Assembly (NCBI GenBank): GCA_963824345.1
Contig: CAWGOZ010000008.1
Location: 62,001-126,000 of the forward strand
Source of the DNA: Palsa-89 sp963824345
Lineage (GTDB): Bacteria > Acidobacteriota > Terriglobia > Bryobacterales > Bryobacteraceae
DNA length: 64,000 bases
Reading direction: 5' to 3'
Under the pieces are notes generated by a model. It ran no database searches and was not told the origin of the DNA. It saw only the letters and a list, made by a program, of their open reading frames with translations. The translations under genes and the position numbers were made by a program. Positions 41,515 to 48,979 of the stretch are shown one piece after another (within the stretch, counting starts at the first letter, position 1; every line of letters starts with the position of its first letter).

Positions 41515-42108
41515 CTAAGCCTGCCGGCGTCGCCGAGCTACGACCAGCGATCCGACCAAAAACAGCCCGAGCACGGCTGCGTAGTAAGCCGGTTCCGGCG
41601 TTGCTGCGGTCAAGGTGCCCGACAGATAATACTGCACTCCACCACCACCCTCTCCCAAGCCTTGGCCGCCGTACACTCCGCTGGGGTTGTCCAAGTAAAT
41701 CCACGAGTCGGGCACCAGGGAACCACCTGTATAACCAGTAAGGCTGGCGCCTAGATCCAAGAGGCCGTATTCGACAAAGGCCGAGTTATAGGTATACGTG
41801 CAATTGGAGGCGCAGGCGAGGACGTTGATGAAGTCGTTGGGATCGGTTTCCACAGTAACGTCGATGGCGTCGACTGTTCCCGTTGCCGTGTTGATGGTAA
41901 TGGTGCCCGTCGCCGATAGGCCGGTGTATCCAAATTCCGAGGGCGTGGAAGTGCCATCGATATCTCCGACGGTGGCGTTCACGTCGAAGACGGTATCCGC
42001 TCTCGCCACATTGCTGGAGAGACTCAGAGACCCGAATACGACCATGGCCGACAGCCCCAGAATTTTCGCGCATTCCCGAAACGGTCCTACAAATTGATTA
42101 GTTCTCAT
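41515..42108 (-). CDS. PEP-CTERM sorting domain protein
   Basis: A 197-residue exported protein. Signal peptide about 1-37 (SNVARADT). The body is a beta-rich, Thr/Gly/Asp-rich domain (SATGTITINTATGTVDAIDVTVETD, SWIYLDNPSGVYGG). The C-terminus is a PEP-CTERM signal: TPEP then a hydrophobic helix YYAAVLGLFLVGSLVV and the basic end ARRRRQA, recognised by exosortase (EpsH/XrtA type) and associated with exopolysaccharide. It is about 60 percent like the neighbouring 42290 gene. No exosortase is in the window. Confidence 0.92.
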   Translation of the reverse strand: MRTNQFVGPFRECAKILGLSAMVVFGSLSLSSNVARADTVFDVNATVGDIDGTSTPSEFGYTGLSATGTITINTATGTVDAIDVTVETDPNDFINVLACASNCTYTYNSAFVEYGLLDLGASLTGYTGGSLVPDSWIYLDNPSGVYGGQGLGEGGGGVQYYLSGTLTAATPEPAYYAAVLGLFLVGSLVVARRRRQA

Positions 42109-42159
42109 CTAAATAATTACCCTTTCGATTAATCTTTGATAGCCGAACGATTCCGACCC

Positions 42160-42257
42160 GTCAAGTAACTCTACCCCAGGGGCGCATGATTCACAAGACC
42201 TCTGGCGGCAAAACAGTTTGTCCAATCCGATGGAAAAGTACTAGCCCAAACGCGCCA
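42160..42257 (-). promoter_or_regulatory. Conserved upstream block of first PEP-CTERM gene
   Basis: This segment, upstream of the 42108 start, matches 42944-43037 upstream of the paralogue. The core GTCAAGTAACTCTACCC plus AGGGG and ATGATTCACAAGA is nearly identical, and the far end shares AAAAGTACTAG and CCAAA. As the coding regions are more diverged, it is probably a shared promoter/operator duplicated with the genes; the strength of constraint was judged by eye. Confidence 0.6.
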
Positions 42258-42289
42258 TCCAGGGTCGGCAAGCGCCAGGCGAATCAGCT

Positions 42290-42907
42290 TCAGGAATTGG
42301 AGTTGGAAGGCACTCGGCCGCTTGAGCGTCGCCGAACTGCAACCAGCGCTCCGATGAGGACCAGCCCGAGCAGGCTCGCGTAGTAAGCCGGTTCCGGAGT
42401 GGCGATAAAGCTGGCTAGAGTGGCGGGGGTTAAGCTGCCGGTTAGAGAGTAGACTGTTCCCAGGCCACCCTGTCCCAGGCCTTGGTTGTCTAAGTAAATC
42501 CACGATCCGGATGCCAGGGAACCACCTGTAAAGCCAGCGAGGGTGGTGCCGAGATCCAAGATCCCGTATTCGGCGAAACCCGAGTTAGCGGTAAATGTGC
42601 ATTCCGTCGAGCAGGCCAGGACATTGATGAACACGTTGGAATCGTTTTGCACAGTGACGTCAATGCCATCGACTATTCCGGTGGTCGTATTGATCGTGAT
42701 GGTGCCCGTCGCCGTCAAGCCGGTATATCCAAAACTCGAAGGCGTGGAAGTATTGACGATATCCCCGATCGTGGCGTTTAGATCGAAGACGGTATCCGCT
42801 CGAGCCACACCGCCAGTGAGAATGAGAGATCCGCATACAAATAAGGCCGACAGACTAAGAACTTTTGCGCATTCCGAAAACGGTCCAGCAGCTTGAGCAG
42901 TTTTCAT
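42290..42907 (-). CDS. PEP-CTERM sorting domain protein (paralogue)
   Basis: A 205-residue paralogue of 41515. Signal about 1-37 (GGVARADT), same internal landmarks (FDLNATIGDI, TGTITINTTTGIVDGIDVTV, SWIYLDNQGLGQGG) and the C-terminal TPEPAYYASLLGLVLIGALVAVRRR followed by an extra Ser/Asn-rich tail (SSGRVPSNSNS) that is absent in the paralogue. The extra tail after the Arg cluster is unusual for PEP-CTERM and may be a C-terminal extension from a lost stop. The gene has its own upstream block conserved with 42160. Confidence 0.92.
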   Translation of the reverse strand: MKTAQAAGPFSECAKVLSLSALFVCGSLILTGGVARADTVFDLNATIGDIVNTSTPSSFGYTGLTATGTITINTTTGIVDGIDVTVQNDSNVFINVLACSTECTFTANSGFAEYGILDLGTTLAGFTGGSLASGSWIYLDNQGLGQGGLGTVYSLTGSLTPATLASFIATPEPAYYASLLGLVLIGALVAVRRRSSGRVPSNSNS

Positions 42908-42943
42908 TTACAAGTCACCTTTCGAGGCCGAACAAAACGAGCC

Positions 42944-43037
42944 GTCAAGTAACTCTACCCGAGGGGATCATGATTCACAAGATCGTTGGGGGCACTTTAG
43001 TTTTTTGAATCACACTAAAAGTACTAGGCCAAAGGCG
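42944..43037 (-). promoter_or_regulatory. Conserved upstream block of second PEP-CTERM gene
   Basis: Matches 42160-42257: GTCAAGTAACTCTACCC, then AGGGG, ATGATTCACAAGA, and AAAAGTACTAG...CCAAA...GCGCC. It lies between the minus-strand PEP-CTERM gene (42907) and dprA (43121, plus), so it may serve as the promoter region for the PEP-CTERM gene only. Confidence 0.6.
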
Positions 43038-43120
43038 CCCAGAATGCGAGTGCTAGACCTCTTGGTACTGCGGCGGATCTGAGAAATTGCTCCGCCCTTC
43101 CGCACCACAACAAAGACATC

Positions 43121-44302
43121 GTGCTCGCGCCCGACACTACGAAACCTGCCTGCACCAAAGAAGAGGAACTGCATTGGCTGGCGTTACGCCTGATTCCGGG
43201 CTTAGGCACGCGCAAGGCGAACCAGCTGCTGGAGCGGTTGCGGACGCCGCAGGCGATCTTCCGGGCGTCGCGGTCGGATCTGGAAGCAACGGGCCTCGCG
43301 GGCAGCATCGCTCAAACCATCGCCAGCGGATGCACTTTCGATGACGCGGTGGATCAGCAGCAGAAGATGCTGGAATCGGGCGCTCGGCTGGTGACGTTCT
43401 CCGACCCAGCCTATCCCCAGCGCCTGAGGGAGATTTTCGACCCGCCCATTGCGCTGTTTGCCCGAGGTTCCAGGGCGGCCGAGCTGCTGCAGTCGATCCC
43501 GCTGGGGGTGGTTGGCACACGGCGGCCCACCGCGTATGGAACCGCGGCTACCGAGCGGCTGTCGGCGGATCTGGCGCAGGCCGGACTCACGATTGTGAGT
43601 GGCATGGCGCGCGGCATCGATACTTCGGCTCACCGGGCGGCGCTCGACATCGGCGGCGATACCGTGGCCGTTCTGGGATGCGGAGTGGACCTGGTTTACC
43701 CGGCCGAGAATCGCAAGTTGTCCGCTGAGATTGCCGATAAGGGGCTGATCGTGTCCGAGTTTCCAATGGGTTCGCCCGCCTATCCGCAAAACTTTCCGAT
43801 CCGGAATCGCATCATCAGCGGCATGAGCGTCGGGGTCCTGGTGGTGGAAGGGGCCCAATACTCAGGGTCGGCCATCACGGCCAAGATGGCCCTGGAACAG
43901 CAGCGGGAAGTCTTTGCCGTGCCCGGCAGCATCATGTCGAAAATGAGCTGGGGACCCAACCTTTTGATCAAACAGGGGGCCAAGCTGGTCCAGGAATGGA
44001 ACGACGTGCTAGTGGAGCTGCCAACCGACATCCGGCGGGCGCTGATCGGCAAAGCGCAAGCTCGGCTGGGCGTTATGTCCTTGGAAATAGAGGGGAAAGA
44101 GCCGGGGCTCCCGCCGGAACTGGGCACTGCCAGCCGGGTTATCTTTCAAAGGTTGAAGCCGGATATCCCAACCCATGTTGACGAACTGATTGAAACTTCT
44201 GATACCCTGACTTCATCAGAGGTAATTGCCGCACTCTTCGAACTCGAGCTGCTAGGTCTGGCACGCCAACTCCCCGGCAGGAACTTTGTTAAAGTGTGGT
44301 AG
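43121..44302 (+). CDS. dprA: DNA processing protein DprA (Smf)
   Basis: A 393-residue protein that binds incoming single-stranded DNA in natural transformation and loads RecA. An N-terminal SAM/HhH-like region (LALRLIPGLGTRKANQLLERL, about 16-36), the Rossmann-like DprA core with VVGTRRPTAYG (about 128-138), GMARGIDTSAHRAALD (about 165-180), GCGVDLVYPAEN and PIRNRIISGMS, then a C-terminal winged helix (HVDELIETSDTLTSSEVIAALFELELLGLARQLPG). GTG start with no strong ribosome site. The next gene, topA, starts 61 bases downstream; the dprA-topA pair is a widespread gene order. Confidence 0.96.
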   Translation: MLAPDTTKPACTKEEELHWLALRLIPGLGTRKANQLLERLRTPQAIFRASRSDLEATGLAGSIAQTIASGCTFDDAVDQQQKMLESGARLVTFSDPAYPQRLREIFDPPIALFARGSRAAELLQSIPLGVVGTRRPTAYGTAATERLSADLAQAGLTIVSGMARGIDTSAHRAALDIGGDTVAVLGCGVDLVYPAENRKLSAEIADKGLIVSEFPMGSPAYPQNFPIRNRIISGMSVGVLVVEGAQYSGSAITAKMALEQQREVFAVPGSIMSKMSWGPNLLIKQGAKLVQEWNDVLVELPTDIRRALIGKAQARLGVMSLEIEGKEPGLPPELGTASRVIFQRLKPDIPTHVDELIETSDTLTSSEVIAALFELELLGLARQLPGRNFVKVW

Positions 44303-44363
44303 GACTGGCATGGGGCTTGTCCGGTCATAACATCTGTAATTACTCAAACGGTTTAGGAAGGCT

Positions 44364-46790
44364 ATGGCAAAATCTCTCGTCATCGTCGAATCGCCGACGA
44401 AGGCGAAAACGATCGGTAAATATCTAGGCAAGGATTTCGTAGTCAAGGCTTCGCTCGGCCACGTCAAGGATCTGCCCAAGAAGGATCTGAACGTCGACGT
44501 GGACCATAACTTCGAACCGCACTACGAGGTGATCGAAGGCAAGAAGAAGCTCATGGCCGAACTGAAGGCGGCTGCCAAGGGGATGGATTCCATCTACCTG
44601 GCGGCTGACCCGGATCGCGAAGGCGAGGCGATCTGTTTCCATCTGCAAGAGGAACTCAACGGCTCCAAGAAGGGCCCGAAGTTCTACCGGGTGATGTTCA
44701 ACGAGATTACGGCCAGCTCCATCAAAAAGGCGTTCGCGCAGCCGGGCTCGGTGAACCTGCATTTGGTGGACGCCCAACAAGCCCGCCGCATTTTGGATCG
44801 GCTGGTAGGCTACAAGATTTCACCGCTGCTGTGGGACAAAGTGCGCCGCGGGCTTTCGGCCGGCCGCGTGCAGACCATCGCGTTGCGGCTGATCGTGGAT
44901 CGCGAGCGCGAAATACGTGCGTTCATCAAGCGCGAGTACTGGACCATCGATGTTCAACTGAACGCCAAGAAGCCTCCAGTGCTGACGGCGCGCTTCACCA
45001 AGAAGAACGACGAGGCGATCGAGGTTGCCGATGAAGCTACCGCCAAAGGGCTGGTGGATCTGCTGGATGGCGCGAAGTACCTGGTCCATTCGGTCTCGAC
45101 GCGGGAGAAGAAGCGGAATCCGGTCCCGCCGTTTATTACGTCCACCCTGCAACAGGAAGCGTCGCGCAAGCTGCGCTTCAGCGTCAAGCGCACCATGATG
45201 ATCGCGCAGCGGCTGTACGAAGGCGTGGAACTGGGGTCGGAGGGATCGGTCGGACTCATTACCTATATGCGTACCGATTCCACGCGCGTTTCAAACGACG
45301 CCTTGGACGAAGTGCGCGGGCTGATTCAGGATCGCTTCGGCGCGCCTTTCGTTCCTGCGGCGCCGAACGTTTACAAAGGCAAGAAGGACGCGCAGGACGC
45401 GCACGAAGCCGTTCGGCCCAGTTCTTCGCGGCGAACGCCGGAGGATGTGGCGCAATATCTTCAAGAAGACGAGCTGAAACTGTACCGTCTGATCTGGATG
45501 CGATTCGTGGCATCGCAAATGATGCCGGCGGTGTTCGATCAGACCACCATAGATGTGGCGGCCAAAGGCAAGGATGCGGCCACCTACATGTTCCGGGCCA
45601 CCGGGAGCGTCCCGAAGTTCAATGGCTTCCTGGATGTCTACAAGGAAGGCAAGGACGAAAAAGACGCTGACGACGAGGAGGAGAAAAACAAGCTTCCGCT
45701 AGTTACCCAGGGCGAGGAGCTGCGGTTCAAGGGCATCGCTCCGGAGCAGCACTTCACCGAGCCGCCGCCGCGCTTCAATGAAGCGACGCTGGTGAAAGAG
45801 CTGGAATCGGATGGCGTGGGGCGGCCGTCCACGTATGCGTCCATCCTCTCCACTATCCAGGAGCGCGAATACGTCAAGAAGGAAGGCGGCAAGTTCATCC
45901 CCACCGAGCTGGGCATGGTGGTGACGGATCTGCTGCTGGAAAGTTTCCAGAATCTGTTCGACGTGAAATACACGGCGCGGCTGGAAGAAGAACTGGACGA
46001 AATCGAGGACGGCAAAATCGACTGGCGCGCGTCCATGGCCGACTTCTACGACCGCTTCCAGAAAGATCTGGAGAGGGCCGAGCGCACCATGACCGACATC
46101 AAGCGGATGGAGAAGCCCACCGACTTGATCTGCGACAAGTGCGGCAAGCCCATGGTCATCAAATGGGGCCGTCACGGAAGCTTCATCGCTTGCACGGGAT
46201 ATCCGGAGTGTTCCAACACGCGCGAGTTGACAGTGGACCTGCCGGATATCGATAAAGCGGATCTCACCGAGCAGGATGCTCAGGAATATTGCGAGAACTG
46301 CGGCCGGCCCATGGTGCTGAAGAAAGGCCGCTTCGGCCAGTTCTACGCATGCTCGGGATATCCGGATTGCAAGACCACCAAGCAGATCGGCGGAGAGCAG
46401 AAGAAATCGGATGTGCCGCTAGACGAGAAATGCCCGCAATGCGGCAATAATCTAGTGTTGAAGCACGGGCGCTTCGGCGAGTTCACGGCCTGCAGCAACT
46501 ATCCGAAATGCAAGTTCGTCAAGCAGAAGACCATCGGAGTTCCCTGCCCTAACTGTTCGGAAGGCCAAGTGGTGGAGCGACGTTCCAAGCGCGGCAAGAC
46601 GTTTTATGGATGCAACCGCTATCCAGAGTGCGACTTCGTGGCCTGGGGCAAGCCCATCGCCGAGAAGTGCCCGGACTGCGGGTCCAGCTACCTGGTGGAG
46701 AAATGGCTCAAGGCCGGCGGCGTGGCGCAATGCCCGAACGGCGAGTGCAAGTACAAACGGCCCATCGAGCCGGTGGAAGCGACCGCGTAA
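44364..46790 (+). CDS. topA: DNA topoisomerase I
   Basis: An 808-residue type IA topoisomerase that relaxes negative supercoils. TOPRIM domain: VESPTKAKTIGKYLG (about 7-21) and AADPDREGEAICFHL (about 80-94). Active-site Tyr Y301 in ITYMRTDSTRVS. C-terminal region has five zinc ribbons: CDKCGKPM...CTGYPEC, CENCGRPM...CSGYPDC, CPQCGNNL...CSNYPKC, CPNCSEGQ...CNRYPEC and CPDCGSSYLVEK with a late Cys pair. Five is on the high side compared with three in E. coli. AGGAAGG site and ATG are clear. Confidence 0.97.
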   Translation: MAKSLVIVESPTKAKTIGKYLGKDFVVKASLGHVKDLPKKDLNVDVDHNFEPHYEVIEGKKKLMAELKAAAKGMDSIYLAADPDREGEAICFHLQEELNGSKKGPKFYRVMFNEITASSIKKAFAQPGSVNLHLVDAQQARRILDRLVGYKISPLLWDKVRRGLSAGRVQTIALRLIVDREREIRAFIKREYWTIDVQLNAKKPPVLTARFTKKNDEAIEVADEATAKGLVDLLDGAKYLVHSVSTREKKRNPVPPFITSTLQQEASRKLRFSVKRTMMIAQRLYEGVELGSEGSVGLITYMRTDSTRVSNDALDEVRGLIQDRFGAPFVPAAPNVYKGKKDAQDAHEAVRPSSSRRTPEDVAQYLQEDELKLYRLIWMRFVASQMMPAVFDQTTIDVAAKGKDAATYMFRATGSVPKFNGFLDVYKEGKDEKDADDEEEKNKLPLVTQGEELRFKGIAPEQHFTEPPPRFNEATLVKELESDGVGRPSTYASILSTIQEREYVKKEGGKFIPTELGMVVTDLLLESFQNLFDVKYTARLEEELDEIEDGKIDWRASMADFYDRFQKDLERAERTMTDIKRMEKPTDLICDKCGKPMVIKWGRHGSFIACTGYPECSNTRELTVDLPDIDKADLTEQDAQEYCENCGRPMVLKKGRFGQFYACSGYPDCKTTKQIGGEQKKSDVPLDEKCPQCGNNLVLKHGRFGEFTACSNYPKCKFVKQKTIGVPCPNCSEGQVVERRSKRGKTFYGCNRYPECDFVAWGKPIAEKCPDCGSSYLVEKWLKAGGVAQCPNGECKYKRPIEPVEATA

Positions 46791-46803
46791 GGGCGTATCG
46801 GAG

Positions 46804-47829
46804 TTAGTGCAGCGCCAGTTTCTGCACCCGCAGATTGCCGATTTCTCCCACGTAGAGGGTATTTTCGCCGCGGCAGTCGATCGCATTCACCGTTCCGAAT
46901 TCCTTGGGCAGCTTGCCGGCTCTGCCAAATTTGCCAATCACGGTTCCGTCCAGGTGCATTTTGTAGATCTCGCCGTCGCGGTCGATGTCATCCGGCGGAT
47001 TGGAATTCGAGACGTACAAGAAGGGATTCGCCCCCTTGGTAATGCACAGGGCCTGCGCATTTCCCACGTTGGTAAACGCCGTTTTGAAAGCGCCGTCATT
47101 ATCGAAGACCTGGACGCGCCTGTTTCCGCCGTCAGCGGCATAAACGTTGCCCTGCGCGTCAACCGCGATGCTGCGCACGTTGGCAAACTCGCCCGACGCG
47201 GTGCCCTTCTTGCCCCAGGACTTTACGAATTTCCCTTCCTTGTCGAATTTCGCGATGCGTGCATTGCCCAAACCGTCGGCGACGAATATGTTTCCGGCCG
47301 CATCCCAAGCCACATCTGTGGGACGTTCGAACAGGTCGCTAGGCTGTCCCGCGCCATCTCCCTGTGACGGCCGCGCCGGAACGGAAACCGATTCCGCTTT
47401 TCGTCCGAGCAACATTGCGACGCGTCCTTGAGGATTGAACTTCATGACCATGTTGGTCATCTGATCGACCACCCAGATGTTGTCGGCGGGATCGACGCGC
47501 ACCTGGGCGGCGAACATGAAGCCGTACGAATCCTTGCCGATCTCGCGGACGAACTTCCCGGTGCGGTCGAACTCGAATAGCCGCGAGCCGCCGTGGGCGA
47601 AGGGACGCGCGGTGCCGATCGATATGGTGGGATGGCCGGTCCGGGTATAGACGAAAATATCGCCGCGCGAATTGGTGGCCACGCCACCCACTTCCCCGAG
47701 ATAAAGTCCAGCGGGAAGCTGCAGCGCGTTGGGAACGGAATCGAACCGAATTTCAGGCGCCTCCTGGGCGCTGAGCGGAACTCCGGCAATCAAGGCCGCG
47801 GCCAGCAGAGCTTGGATTAGACGTTGCAT
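46804..47829 (-). CDS. Exported NHL-repeat beta-propeller protein
   Basis: A 341-residue secreted protein (signal about 1-21, GVPLSAQE) of six-bladed NHL repeats: LYLGEVGGVATNSRGDIFVYTR, MFAAQVRVDPADNIWVVDQ, FERPTDVAWDAAGNIFVADG and FANVRSIAVDAQGNVYAADGGNRRVQVFD. It resembles the peptidylglycine alpha-amidating-lyase-like PAL family common in Acidobacteria, but the catalytic role is not certain. Tandem paralogue at 47858 suggests a duplicated pair. 28 bases separate the two genes. Confidence 0.87.
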   Translation of the reverse strand: MQRLIQALLAAALIAGVPLSAQEAPEIRFDSVPNALQLPAGLYLGEVGGVATNSRGDIFVYTRTGHPTISIGTARPFAHGGSRLFEFDRTGKFVREIGKDSYGFMFAAQVRVDPADNIWVVDQMTNMVMKFNPQGRVAMLLGRKAESVSVPARPSQGDGAGQPSDLFERPTDVAWDAAGNIFVADGLGNARIAKFDKEGKFVKSWGKKGTASGEFANVRSIAVDAQGNVYAADGGNRRVQVFDNDGAFKTAFTNVGNAQALCITKGANPFLYVSNSNPPDDIDRDGEIYKMHLDGTVIGKFGRAGKLPKEFGTVNAIDCRGENTLYVGEIGNLRVQKLALH

Positions 47830-47857
47830 GAATTATTCTCCTTGTTGCGATGCTTCC

Positions 47858-48904
47858 TTAGCGCGCGCCACCTTTGGCCGAGACGGGATGGAGTATGAGC
47901 TTCTGCACCCGCCAGGACTCGATTTCGCCTACGATGATCTCGTTCGGATTGCGGCAATCCAGCATATGAGCCACCTGGAATCCGGGAACCAGTTTGCCGG
48001 CGTGGCCGAATTTGCCGATCATGGTGCCGTCCAGCTCCATCTTGTAGATCTCACCGGTGATGGCCCAGGTCCCCGGCATGTTCCCATTCGGGTTGGAGTT
48101 CGACATAAACGCATACTGGTGAGGGCCGGGGGAAATGCACAGAGTCCAGCCCACGCCCAAGTTCGTAAATTCCCGCATGGGTTTCAGGTCGTTGTCGAGC
48201 ACCTGGTAGCGGAAGTTGGAGCGGTCGGCCACCCAGACGTTCCCCTTTTCGTCCACCTGTAAGCCGTGCGGCAGATTGAATTCTCCCAAAGCGCTGCCGG
48301 CCTTTTCGCTTCCAGCTTGCGCCAGGAAACGGCCGTCCTTGTCGTACTTCACGACGCGGTTGTTGCAGTAGCCATCGGAGATAAAGATGTTGCCCTGCGC
48401 GTCCCAGCCAACGTCGGTCGGCCGGCAGAAAATATACTTTTGCGCCGGGGGATTGGGGCCGGCGGCGGGGTAAGCCACCGCGCCGAGGACCGCCGGCGGC
48501 CTGCGGCCAAGCACCATCAGCACCTTTCCGTCGGGGCTGAATTTCGTGACCATATTCGTGCCCTCGTCCACAGTCCAGATGTTGTCGTCCTTGTCGACGC
48601 GCACCGAATGGGCGAATTCGAAGCCGTAATAGCCGCTGCCGATTTCCTTGAGGAAGTTGCCGGCCTGGTCGAATTCGAACAAGCGCGTGGCGGCGCTGCG
48701 GTGATAAACAAAAATATGGCCCTTGGAGTTGGTGGCCACGGCGAGCGATTCGCCGAGATACTCACCCGCCGGAAGTTTCAAGAAGTTCGGCACCGACGAG
48801 AATGGAATGTCGCGCACATTTTCGATAGTCGCCTTGCGCTGCGCAAACGAGGGCGCGGCGGCCAGCAGCGCCAGAATCAGCGACGACGTCAGAACCCGGT
48901 TCAT
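47858..48904 (-). CDS. Exported NHL-repeat beta-propeller protein (paralogue)
   Basis: A 348-residue paralogue of 46804. Signal about 1-21 (APSFAQR), then PAGEYLGESLAVATNSKGHIFVYHRS, FEFAHSVRVDKDDNIWTVDEG, CRPTDVGWDAQGNIFISDGYCNNRVVKYDKDGRF and LPHGLQVDEKGNVWVADRSNFRYQVLDND. The gene starts 76 bases from the divergent GH63-like gene. As first gene of the pair it probably drives both. Role as lyase or binding protein is unproven; the substrate is unknown. Confidence 0.87.
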   Translation of the reverse strand: MNRVLTSSLILALLAAAPSFAQRKATIENVRDIPFSSVPNFLKLPAGEYLGESLAVATNSKGHIFVYHRSAATRLFEFDQAGNFLKEIGSGYYGFEFAHSVRVDKDDNIWTVDEGTNMVTKFSPDGKVLMVLGRRPPAVLGAVAYPAAGPNPPAQKYIFCRPTDVGWDAQGNIFISDGYCNNRVVKYDKDGRFLAQAGSEKAGSALGEFNLPHGLQVDEKGNVWVADRSNFRYQVLDNDLKPMREFTNLGVGWTLCISPGPHQYAFMSNSNPNGNMPGTWAITGEIYKMELDGTMIGKFGHAGKLVPGFQVAHMLDCRNPNEIIVGEIESWRVQKLILHPVSAKGGAR

Positions 48905-48979
48905 AGAGCCTCCTAAAAACTTTCCAATCGGAATTCTACCTTAAGGGCGAACCTATGGGGGAACCGCGCGCCGGAAACC

